Assembly (NCBI GenBank): GCA_031379885.1
Contig: JANNFN010000120.1
Span: forward strand, 1 to 19,663
From: Methylotenera_A sp031379885
GTDB lineage: Bacteria > Pseudomonadota > Gammaproteobacteria > Burkholderiales > Methylophilaceae
DNA: 19,663 nucleotides
Reading direction: 5' to 3'
The position numbers and the translations under genes were made by a program. This document shows positions 1-6,538 of the stretch, one piece after another (the first letter of the stretch is position 1; every line of letters begins with the position of its first letter). The notes beneath the pieces are model-generated. The model saw only the letters and a program-made list of their open reading frames with translations, searched no databases and was not told the DNA's origin.

Positions 1-744
1 TTTGGTCAACAAAGCGCATGCAAAGTGTTATTGCTAAGTGAGCGCGATAAAACGGCTTTTCAGCATTGGTATCACACGCAAGATGACCGATTTTATGTGT
101 TGTCGCCGAATATTCCAGCAGATAAATTTGCAGGTAAAAACAAAGCTCCTAGTCGCACCTATGTTTGCGAGCAGTTTCATTTGCCGCCAAGTGCCAATGT
201 TGTTTTAACAATAGGTTCTGCCTACCTAAGAAAAGGCGTTGATCGCGCAATGCTAGCGCTAGCAAACTTACCAGAAGCCATTAAACAAAACACATGGTTA
301 ATCGCGGTGGGCGAGCATGAATCTGCTAGCACCTTTCTACAAGATGCAAAAAATCTGGGCGTAGCACAACGTTGTGTTTTAGCGGGCGGCAGGGCAGATG
401 TGGCGGATCTAATGTTAGGTGCAGATGTACTGGCGCACCCTGCGCGATCTGAATTAGCGGGACTTGTGATTATCGAGGCGATGACGGCGGGTTTGCCTGT
501 GTTGGTGACCGATGTGTGTGGTTATGCTAATCATGTGCAGCAGTCTGATGCGGGCATTGTATTGAAGTCGCCATATAATCAAGCCGAACTGAATGCCGCT
601 TTGCTGAACATGCTAAGTGCGCCACAAGCGCAATGGCAACAAGCTGGCATCGATTATACGCAGAGCCTGCTAAAGCAATCCTCAGTAAGTATAGAGGCGA
701 ACTTGTTGACTCAATTCGCGCACGAAAAAATGGCAAAGGCTTGA
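1..744 (+). CDS. waaG: Lipopolysaccharide core glucosyltransferase WaaG (RfaG), 3' part
   Basis: This is a GT4 (GT-B fold) enzyme that adds the first hexose to heptose II of the LPS inner core at the cytoplasmic face of the inner membrane. The reading frame is open to base 1, so the gene begins before the window. The GTG at base 25 is an internal valine, not the start. The 247 visible residues contain the family block SERDKTAFQHWY, the RKGVDRAMLALANLPE segment after the nucleotide-domain strand, and the GT4 EX7E motif (SE-LAGLVII-E) followed by AGLPVLVTDVCGY. E. coli WaaG is about 374 residues (from memory), so roughly 125 N-terminal residues lie outside. The stop is 6 bases before the waaP start, which fits a waaG-waaP operon. 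The identification is confident from the residue pattern; the exact sugar donor and acceptor are inferred from the family. Confidence 0.93.
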   Translation, partial: FGQQSACKVLLLSERDKTAFQHWYHTQDDRFYVLSPNIPADKFAGKNKAPSRTYVCEQFHLPPSANVVLTIGSAYLRKGVDRAMLALANLPEAIKQNTWLIAVGEHESASTFLQDAKNLGVAQRCVLAGGRADVADLMLGADVLAHPARSELAGLVIIEAMTAGLPVLVTDVCGYANHVQQSDAGIVLKSPYNQAELNAALLNMLSAPQAQWQQAGIDYTQSLLKQSSVSIEANLLTQFAHEKMAKA

Positions 745-750
745 TAACTG

Positions 751-1566
751 ATGTGGATTAAACAATGTTTCATGATGCCAGAAGTTTTACAGAATGCGGG
801 TTTACGCACGTTTGAAGATGCGATGCGCTTGCAAGGCAAGATCTTTAGAAGTGTCGTTGGGCGTAAAACCCTGCAAATTAGTATCGGCGGTAAAAGTTAC
901 TTTGTTAAACAGCATTTTGGTGTAGGCTGGGGTGAGATATTTAAAAACTTACTCAGCCTTAAAATGCCAATTATTGGCGCGATGACCGAGATAAAAGCTA
1001 TCCAAAAACTAGATGAAATTGGTATTGCAACCACGCCGTTAGTGGCTTATGGCCAGCAAGGCTACAGCCCAGCATCCACGAGGTCATTCGTCATGACAGA
1101 AGATTTAGGCGATATTATTTCTTTAGAAGATTTATGTGCGAACTGGGTAAAAAATTCACCAGAAGGAGCCTTTAAACAAAAGCTCATCATAGCAATGGCG
1201 CAATTAACCGCAAAACTGCATGGAGCGGGGCTTTGTCACCGCGATTTTTACTTGTGCCATTTTGTGCTAAAAAAACAAGATTTAGAAAAAGAAATTCTAA
1301 ACCTGCATTTAATTGATTTGCACCGTATGCTAATGCATCAACCTAGCAATAGTAGCGCAGTGATGAAGGATATTGCAGGATTAATTTTTTCTGCCAAGGA
1401 CAGCGGTTTTACAGATGAGGACTGGGCGTTATTTAAACAATATTATTTGTCACAAAGCCCTGCTTTTTGGGCGCAAGTTGAAGCCCGCGCACAGCAACTT
1501 TATACTAAATTTCATTCTGATAAATTTCAGAGAAGATTATCCTCTGAAAATTCAGCAATCGATTAG
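751..1566 (+). CDS. waaP: Lipopolysaccharide core heptose(I) kinase WaaP (RfaP)
   Basis: This is an ATP-dependent kinase that phosphorylates heptose I of the LPS inner core, a modification important for outer-membrane stability in related bacteria. The 271 residues match the usual family length of about 265. Landmarks are the N-lobe lysine in YFVKQH (K53), the block EIFKNLLSLKMPIIGA (62-77), the catalytic loop HRDFYLCHF (163-171, catalytic D165) and the metal-binding IDLHR (188-192). The order and wording of these motifs match E. coli WaaP closely, as remembered. The ATG lies 6 bases after the waaG stop, with AAAGG at 735-739 as a possible ribosome site. The 3' end overlaps the convergent acyltransferase gene by 4 bases. 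All expected catalytic residues are present, so it should be active. Confidence 0.95.
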   Translation: MWIKQCFMMPEVLQNAGLRTFEDAMRLQGKIFRSVVGRKTLQISIGGKSYFVKQHFGVGWGEIFKNLLSLKMPIIGAMTEIKAIQKLDEIGIATTPLVAYGQQGYSPASTRSFVMTEDLGDIISLEDLCANWVKNSPEGAFKQKLIIAMAQLTAKLHGAGLCHRDFYLCHFVLKKQDLEKEILNLHLIDLHRMLMHQPSNSSAVMKDIAGLIFSAKDSGFTDEDWALFKQYYLSQSPAFWAQVEARAQQLYTKFHSDKFQRRLSSENSAID

Positions 1567-2429
1567 TCAGCTTGAATAGTGATGGCGCCATCTTTGTTCA
1601 TGGCGTGGCGTCGCATTTTATAACGGTTATAGCGCCATAAATATTGCGTCAGATTTTGTGCGATTTGCTGTTCAATTGCCTTATTCAACAGGGCTGGTGA
1701 AGCAATCGATTCTACTTTTTGTAAGTGAATTTCGTAACCTGCGCCATGTGCAAGTCGTTCGCCATACGCCATAATCACCGTTGCGCTCGTTTTTTCGGCC
1801 AGTTTACTGGCTAGCGTCATAGTGTAAGCAGGTTTACCAAAAAAATCTGCCCATTCGCCTTCGCCAGCGGCGGGGATTTGATCGGGCAAAATACCAATCG
1901 CTTCACCACGTTTAAGTGCTTGCATGAGCTTGCGAACTCCGCTGGCATTAGCTTCTGCCAAGGTAACGCCAGTACGCGTGCGGCCTACTTGAATTAGCGG
2001 CATTAGCCAGCTTTGCTTGGGCGCGCGATATAACACTGTAATGGGATGTTTACTACCATAGTAAATCGAAGTGATTTCAAAACAGCCTAGATGTGGCGTT
2101 AAAAAAATAATACCTTTGCCTAGCTGCAAAGCATCTTTTACAATTTCCCAGCCATGTACTTGCTTTACCAAAGTTAATAATTCAGCTTCATTTTTTTGCC
2201 AAATGGCCAGTGTTTCTAAAATCGCTTTGCCAGTCTCGCCAATGTTGGCTTTTAAAGTAGATTGAAAGTCAGTTTCGTTGTTAAAGAGGGCGCTTTGTAC
2301 AATGTTCTCGCGTTGTATTTTGGCAGTCGCAGGGGTGCATAAATGTATTATCCAGCCTAGCATTTCTCCCAAATGATGGACAGCGGAAAGCGGCAATAAA
2401 GCCAGTATTTTAGATAAGAAGTTGAGCAT
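1563..2429 (-). CDS. lpxL: Lipid A biosynthesis acyltransferase, LpxL/HtrB family
   Basis: This inner-membrane acyltransferase adds a secondary acyl chain to Kdo2-lipid IVA from acyl-ACP. The 288 residues start with a hydrophobic segment (about 4-30) that serves as membrane anchor. The catalytic HX4E dyad is HLGCFE (H113, E118). Further family blocks are LYRAPK (133-138), LPDQIP (181-186) and FFGKPA (196-201). The protein is slightly shorter than E. coli LpxL (about 306, from memory). It is the only minus-strand gene in the left 17 kb. It sits between waaP and the next kinase gene, converging on waaP with a 4-base overlap of the stop regions. No strong Shine-Dalgarno precedes its ATG. The LpxL versus LpxM role cannot be decided from sequence alone; LpxL is the more usual family call. 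Confidence 0.9.
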   Translation of the reverse strand: MLNFLSKILALLPLSAVHHLGEMLGWIIHLCTPATAKIQRENIVQSALFNNETDFQSTLKANIGETGKAILETLAIWQKNEAELLTLVKQVHGWEIVKDALQLGKGIIFLTPHLGCFEITSIYYGSKHPITVLYRAPKQSWLMPLIQVGRTRTGVTLAEANASGVRKLMQALKRGEAIGILPDQIPAAGEGEWADFFGKPAYTMTLASKLAEKTSATVIMAYGERLAHGAGYEIHLQKVESIASPALLNKAIEQQIAQNLTQYLWRYNRYKMRRHAMNKDGAITIQAD

Positions 2430-2506
2430 ACTTTTATAAATTGATTGTAGCCGATATTGTATAACGGTTGGTTTTTGTTTGCGCCTTAAAACTTAGCAAC
2501 AAACCC

Positions 2507-2515
2507 TGTTAGAAT
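2507..2515 (+). promoter_or_regulatory. Possible extended -10 promoter for the kinase-to-carbamoyltransferase genes
   Basis: The 133-base divergent spacer (2430-2562) contains TGTTAGAAT, which fits an extended -10 element (TGnTAnAAT type). A poor -35 match, TTAAAA, lies at 2486-2491 with an 18-base spacer. It points toward the five plus-strand core-decoration genes that begin at 2563. There is no experimental support, and AT-rich spacers give chance matches. Confidence 0.35.
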
Positions 2516-2562
2516 GGCGACTTACGTCAATAAAATCTATCAATAGTTACCGTGGAATTAAA

Positions 2563-3336
2563 TTGCTTACTTTTGTTTCGGAACAGTTTTCAGCGTTATT
2601 AAAGCAAAACCAGCTAGACACTTTTGATAAGGTTTGGAATTATCAGGTGAACTGGTTTGAAGAGCCCAATGAAAGGCGCGGTGGCTGGAGCGGAGTAGGT
2701 AAAGTTGCTTTGCAGAATCAAGCATCAACTCAGCATAGTGGAGAAACGTATGTCTACATCAAAAAACAACAAAATCACGGCAGACTTACTTGGAGGCATC
2801 CGCTAAGTGGAGAACCAACATTCAAGCGTGAATTTGATCGATTAACTTTTTTGGATGAACATCAGTTTGCTGCACCTAAAGTGATGTTTTATGCTGAATC
2901 CAAAGATGACGGTAAGCAATGTGCAGTATTGATGACTGAGGCGCTTGATGAATATAGAGATTTGTCGGACTTAAGCCTTACTTGGTGGAAAACAGCTAGC
3001 AAGGCACAACAAAAAAACTTAATCCAAGTTTTGGCAACAGAGTTGAGACGTTTTCATGGCTTAGGATTAGTACATCGCGCGCTTTACCCGAAACATATTT
3101 TTGTTAAAAATTTGGATAGTTCACCAGAAGTCGCCTTAATAGATTTAGAAAAAGCGCGCTTTAGCTGGATATTTTGGTACAGGGCTTTTTTTGATTTGGC
3201 CTCACTTAATCGTCATACGACTTGCTGTCGCCGTACACAGCGCTTAGCATTCTTAAAAACGTATTTAAAACAAGAAAAGCTTAGTTGTAAGAGCAAACTA
3301 TTGACGCGCATGATTATTAAACGCGCGCAAAGATAA
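2563..3336 (+). CDS. InaA/Kdo-family lipopolysaccharide kinase-like protein
   Basis: This 257-residue protein belongs to the Kdo/WaaP kinase-like family, nearest in style to WapQ/InaA proteins of pseudomonads. Landmarks are EPNERRGGWSGVGKV (34-48) as the nucleotide-loop region, YVYIKKQ (63-69) with the likely ATP-contacting K67, a glutamate in FKREF (E90), LVHRALYPKHIF (169-180) as the catalytic-loop region and LIDLEK (192-197) as the metal-binding motif. The catalytic-loop aspartate of WaaP-type HRD is alanine here (A173), so either another residue serves or activity is altered. The start is TTG at 2563: the frame upstream holds no ATG, and GTGGA at 2552-2556 is a modest ribosome site. It probably phosphorylates an inner-core heptose or helps another kinase; the exact substrate is unknown. 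It is followed after 10 bases by the GT2 gene. Confidence 0.82.
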   Translation: MLTFVSEQFSALLKQNQLDTFDKVWNYQVNWFEEPNERRGGWSGVGKVALQNQASTQHSGETYVYIKKQQNHGRLTWRHPLSGEPTFKREFDRLTFLDEHQFAAPKVMFYAESKDDGKQCAVLMTEALDEYRDLSDLSLTWWKTASKAQQKNLIQVLATELRRFHGLGLVHRALYPKHIFVKNLDSSPEVALIDLEKARFSWIFWYRAFFDLASLNRHTTCCRRTQRLAFLKTYLKQEKLSCKSKLLTRMIIKRAQR

Positions 3337-3341
3337 AGGAG
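3335..3341 (+). promoter_or_regulatory. Strong Shine-Dalgarno selecting a TTG start
   Basis: AAAGGAG lies five bases before TTG at 3347 and overlaps the stop codon of the upstream kinase gene. Its strength and spacing make the TTG the convincing start of the glycosyltransferase and suggest translational coupling to the kinase gene. Confidence 0.75.
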
Positions 3342-3346
3342 AGTAA

Positions 3347-4150
3347 TTGCGTCCTGATGTAGAAACTTTACCCAGTTTTAGTATCGCACTGGTGAATTAT
3401 AAAACCTTAGAACTCACTAAAATTTGCTTAGAGTTGCTAAAAAAACACTTAGATGCTGGCGATATTAATGCTGACGATGTTGATGTGTGGGTGGTAGATA
3501 ACGGCTCAAACGACGAAAGCACAGATTATTTGCGTGGGCTGGATTGGATTCATTTGATTGAGCGCCAGCCAGTAGCGGGTGAGGAAGGTTTTGCTGCGCA
3601 TGGTAAAGGCTTGGATTTGATTCTTGCGCAAATCAAATCAGATTATGTGTTTTTACTGCACACAGATACGTTTATTTACGATGCAGATGTATTTGGTTTA
3701 ATGTTACGCAAGTGCATGGCGAAACATATTATTGCAGCGGTAGGTTGCCAAGAGCAGCTAAATCGTGGCTATTTGCGTAGCGCTTGGCGCATTACATCTA
3801 GGTTTTGCAAGCATTACGTAAGACGCATTAAGCAAAAATTAGGCTTAAAAACCAAAGAACCCAAACCGTATCGCGAGACTTACATTAAAAGCTTTTGTGC
3901 GTTGTGGAACGTGAAATTAATGCGTCAAAACGGCTTAACATTTTTAATGGAAAATCGTATTCCTGGCTATGAAATACAAGATATTTTCAAACAAAAGGGC
4001 TACGCTATTCGCTTGATTTCACCGATGAAACTATTTAAATATTTAGATCATGTGGAAGCAGGCACGGTAGGTTTAGTTTCAGGTTACTCTGATATAAATC
4101 GACGCACGAAGCGTAAAAAATCTATTTTACAGAAGCTAAAAAACCATTAA
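3347..4150 (+). CDS. Family 2 glycosyltransferase
   Basis: This is a GT-A fold, inverting nucleotide-sugar transferase of 267 residues, predicted cytoplasmic and probably peripheral to the inner membrane. Visible motifs are SIALVNYKT (12-20), VVDNGSNDES (49-58) for nucleotide binding, and LLHTDTFI (103-110), whose HTD stands where the metal-binding DxD normally occurs. The C-terminal part is basic (IKQKLGLKTKEPK; RRTKRKKSILQKLKNH), which suits membrane attachment. The start is TTG, supported by a strong Shine-Dalgarno. It lies in a core-oligosaccharide block between a kinase and an oxygenase, so an outer-core sugar transfer is the likely role. Donor and acceptor cannot be read from the sequence. 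The next gene starts one base after its stop. Confidence 0.85.
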   Translation: MRPDVETLPSFSIALVNYKTLELTKICLELLKKHLDAGDINADDVDVWVVDNGSNDESTDYLRGLDWIHLIERQPVAGEEGFAAHGKGLDLILAQIKSDYVFLLHTDTFIYDADVFGLMLRKCMAKHIIAAVGCQEQLNRGYLRSAWRITSRFCKHYVRRIKQKLGLKTKEPKPYRETYIKSFCALWNVKLMRQNGLTFLMENRIPGYEIQDIFKQKGYAIRLISPMKLFKYLDHVEAGTVGLVSGYSDINRRTKRKKSILQKLKNH

Positions 4151-4151
4151 A

Positions 4152-5042
4152 ATGAATAATTTAACAGCTTGTTTGCCGATTAATTTAAAAAGCGGCATTT
4201 ATTTAGATGCTCAAAATGCGCGTGAAATAGGCGATGAGCTGATGGGGCAATATGCCTTTGCAGAGCCATTTCCGCATATTGTGATAGATGATTTTTTACC
4301 TACTGATTTTGCAGCACAATTACTTGCGCACTTCCCATCAGATAAAAAAGAGCATGATAAAGTCTATGAAAAAGGCTATGGTGGCACGCATAAACGCCAA
4401 GTCGCACCTTCTGATTGTGATGCGTTTATACAAGAGGCATTTAGTTTTTTTAACTCCCCACCCATGTTGCGATTTTTAGAAGGACTAACCAATATTTCTG
4501 GGTTGTTGCCAGACCCTTATTTTGCGGGTGGTGGCTTTCACGAAATTTATCGCGGTGGCTTGCTAGGCATACACGCAGACTTTCGTGTAAATGAGGGTTT
4601 GCAATTGCTGCGTCGCGTTAATGTGCTAATTTACCTTAATCAGAATTGGCAGGAAAATTACGGTGGTAAGTTAGAGTTATGGGATAAAACCATGCAGCAA
4701 AAAGCTAAAGAAATTGCACCTGTATTTAATCGCTGCGTGATTTTTAATACCGATGCCGATAGCTTTCACGGTCATCCAGAGCCGCTTAATACACCAGAAA
4801 GGATTACGCGTAAATCAATTGCCTTGTACTATTACACGGCACTGCCAATCCCCAATGACACAGGTGAGTCTAGACACACTAACTATGTGGCGCGGCCAAA
4901 TGATAGTTTGCAAAATATTGCAGACGCAAAAAAATTAGCTAAAAAACGTGCCAAACGGGCTAAAAAAACATTTGCTGGTAGCAGCCAAAATTGGTTTGCA
5001 CAAATCAAGCAACAGTTAAAAGTTTGGCTTTCATCAAAATAA
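4152..5042 (+). CDS. 2-oxoglutarate/Fe(II)-dependent oxygenase (prolyl-4-hydroxylase-like fold)
   Basis: This is a 296-residue non-heme iron oxygenase-like protein. It opens with FPHIVIDDFLP (40-50), a common beginning of this superfamily. The iron facial triad can be read as H141 and D143 in GIHADF, plus H206 in SFHGH. R220 in ITRKS is the expected 2-oxoglutarate-binding residue. The segment RRVNVLIYLNQNW (154-166) followed by YGGKLELWD is the typical double-stranded beta-helix core. The tail from about residue 256 is strongly lysine-rich and then amphipathic (WFAQIKQQLKVWL), suggesting contact with membrane or anionic LPS. Its place between an LPS glycosyltransferase and LPS kinases suggests hydroxylation of a core sugar or lipid A acyl chain, but the substrate is not known. 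Hydroxylating LPS dioxygenases such as LpxO and KdoO are established; I do not claim orthology to either. Confidence 0.8.
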   Translation: MNNLTACLPINLKSGIYLDAQNAREIGDELMGQYAFAEPFPHIVIDDFLPTDFAAQLLAHFPSDKKEHDKVYEKGYGGTHKRQVAPSDCDAFIQEAFSFFNSPPMLRFLEGLTNISGLLPDPYFAGGGFHEIYRGGLLGIHADFRVNEGLQLLRRVNVLIYLNQNWQENYGGKLELWDKTMQQKAKEIAPVFNRCVIFNTDADSFHGHPEPLNTPERITRKSIALYYYTALPIPNDTGESRHTNYVARPNDSLQNIADAKKLAKKRAKRAKKTFAGSSQNWFAQIKQQLKVWLSSK

Positions 5043-5049
5043 GTGCTCA

Positions 5050-6528
5050 GTGAATAATATTCAAAGCCCCATTTTGCTGGCGGACAACAGTCAACTGCAT
5101 ATCCTGCAAATTTTGCGGATACTCAACGGTAGGCGCTTAGTATGCCTTGCGGATTGGTGCGGAAAAACCGTAATTGCCAAATTGTTTTTTGGCGAACAAT
5201 CAGCCAAATATGCTGCGCGTGATGCAGCAGGCATACGCTATTTAAGTCAAGCCAACATCACCACGCCTAAGTGCTTGTGGCAAGGCCAATCGCAAGACCA
5301 GTTACAAGCCAAGCAAGGCGCTAATCCACAAGCAGACGTGCTGATTTATGAAGCTATTGCGAATGCCAAAAATGGTGAAGAAATTTGGCCAACATTAAAT
5401 TTAACACAGCGTTTAAATTTGGCTAAAAATTTGGTAGTGGAAGTTGCCAAGCATCATAATGCGGGCCTGTTACAGGTCGATTTGCACCTTAAAAACTTTC
5501 TAGTTGCTGAGGATGTTATTTATACATTAGACGGCGATGGCATACGTCCGCTATCTAAACTTTTTAGAAAGTCTCAGAAACAACGTAACTTGGCGACTTT
5601 GTTTTCTAAAATGGATGTATTGGACGATGACTGGATAGATAAGTTATACGAAACTTACTGTCAGCATGTCGGTATTGCGTACTCTCTTTTCGATGAAGCA
5701 GAAATCTGGTTACTCACGCAAAAAATCCGCCGTCAAACTGCAAGTGATTATGCAGATAAAAAAGTTTTTCGACAGTGCACGGACGTGAAAAAACATGCTC
5801 TGGAAGGCTCATGGGTATTGGCTTCCAGCGATATGAAAAACATCGATTTTACTGAGAATTTAGATGTATTAATTTGTGCTCAGAATTTACTTAAAAATGG
5901 CAACACTTGCACAGTTGCGCTTGTGGAAGTTGATGATAAAAAAATAGTCATTAAGCGTTATAACATCAAAAATTTTTGGCATGGCTTAAGTCGCGCTTTG
6001 CGCCAAAGCCGCGCCGCTGTGTCGTGGGCGAATGCGTATCGGCTCAAGATATTGAATATTGCAACAGCAAAGCCAATTGCACTGATTGAGCATCAAAAAT
6101 ATGGTTTAAAAGGCAAAACTTATTTTTTAGCAGAATATATTGACGCGCCAGATATTGCGCAATATTTTGCACAAACCCAAAATAAAACCTCTTACAAAAA
6201 ACAGCGTGCAGAGGCGATTGGAAATATTGTCACGCTTTTTTACAAGCTACACTTGCTACAAATCTCACATGGCGACACGAAAGCCACCAACATTAAAATG
6301 CAAGGTACGCAGCCAGTGCTGATTGACTTGGATAGTATGCGCCAACATCAATGGGGTTATTTTGCACAAATAGCGCACTTGCGCGATTTGAAGCGATTTA
6401 TGCAAAATTGGCAGAACGACAATGCGCTGTATAATGCATTTGTAAAAACATTTAAGGTGGTTTACGAAGACCACACACTGCTCAACAGGGCGGGTATTGC
6501 AACCAATAAAGAGTTAATGATTGAATGA
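5050..6528 (+). CDS. Tandem-domain LPS kinase-like protein (two kinase folds in one chain)
   Basis: This 492-residue protein has two consecutive Kdo/RIO-like kinase modules. The first (about 28-235) has a candidate ATP lysine K44 in VIAKLFF, the catalytic-loop motif VDLHLKNF (143-150; D144, N149) and the metal motif LDGDG (160-164). The second (about 285-475) has KIVIKRY with K302, SHGDTKATN (406-414; D409, N414) and LIDLDSM (424-430; D426). Both halves therefore keep catalytic aspartate, asparagine and metal aspartate. The start used is GTG at 5050; no strong Shine-Dalgarno is visible, and the upstream gene ends 7 bases before. From memory, P. aeruginosa has a kinase gene of similar size just before its carbamoyltransferase gene, matching the arrangement here. 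A role in phosphorylating two core positions, or in phosphorylation with one regulatory domain, is inferred. Confidence 0.8.
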   Translation: MNNIQSPILLADNSQLHILQILRILNGRRLVCLADWCGKTVIAKLFFGEQSAKYAARDAAGIRYLSQANITTPKCLWQGQSQDQLQAKQGANPQADVLIYEAIANAKNGEEIWPTLNLTQRLNLAKNLVVEVAKHHNAGLLQVDLHLKNFLVAEDVIYTLDGDGIRPLSKLFRKSQKQRNLATLFSKMDVLDDDWIDKLYETYCQHVGIAYSLFDEAEIWLLTQKIRRQTASDYADKKVFRQCTDVKKHALEGSWVLASSDMKNIDFTENLDVLICAQNLLKNGNTCTVALVEVDDKKIVIKRYNIKNFWHGLSRALRQSRAAVSWANAYRLKILNIATAKPIALIEHQKYGLKGKTYFLAEYIDAPDIAQYFAQTQNKTSYKKQRAEAIGNIVTLFYKLHLLQISHGDTKATNIKMQGTQPVLIDLDSMRQHQWGYFAQIAHLRDLKRFMQNWQNDNALYNAFVKTFKVVYEDHTLLNRAGIATNKELMIE

Positions 6529-6538
6529 TGGTAACAGC

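Noticed and set aside
25..744. GTG at base 25 as the start of the glycosyltransferase
   Set aside because: The frame is open to base 1 and the residues before it (FGQQSACK) continue the WaaG family sequence, so the gene is truncated by the window.
2440..2465. TTGATT and TATAAC as a promoter for the kinase gene
   Set aside because: The spacing is only 13 bases, too short for a sigma70 promoter.
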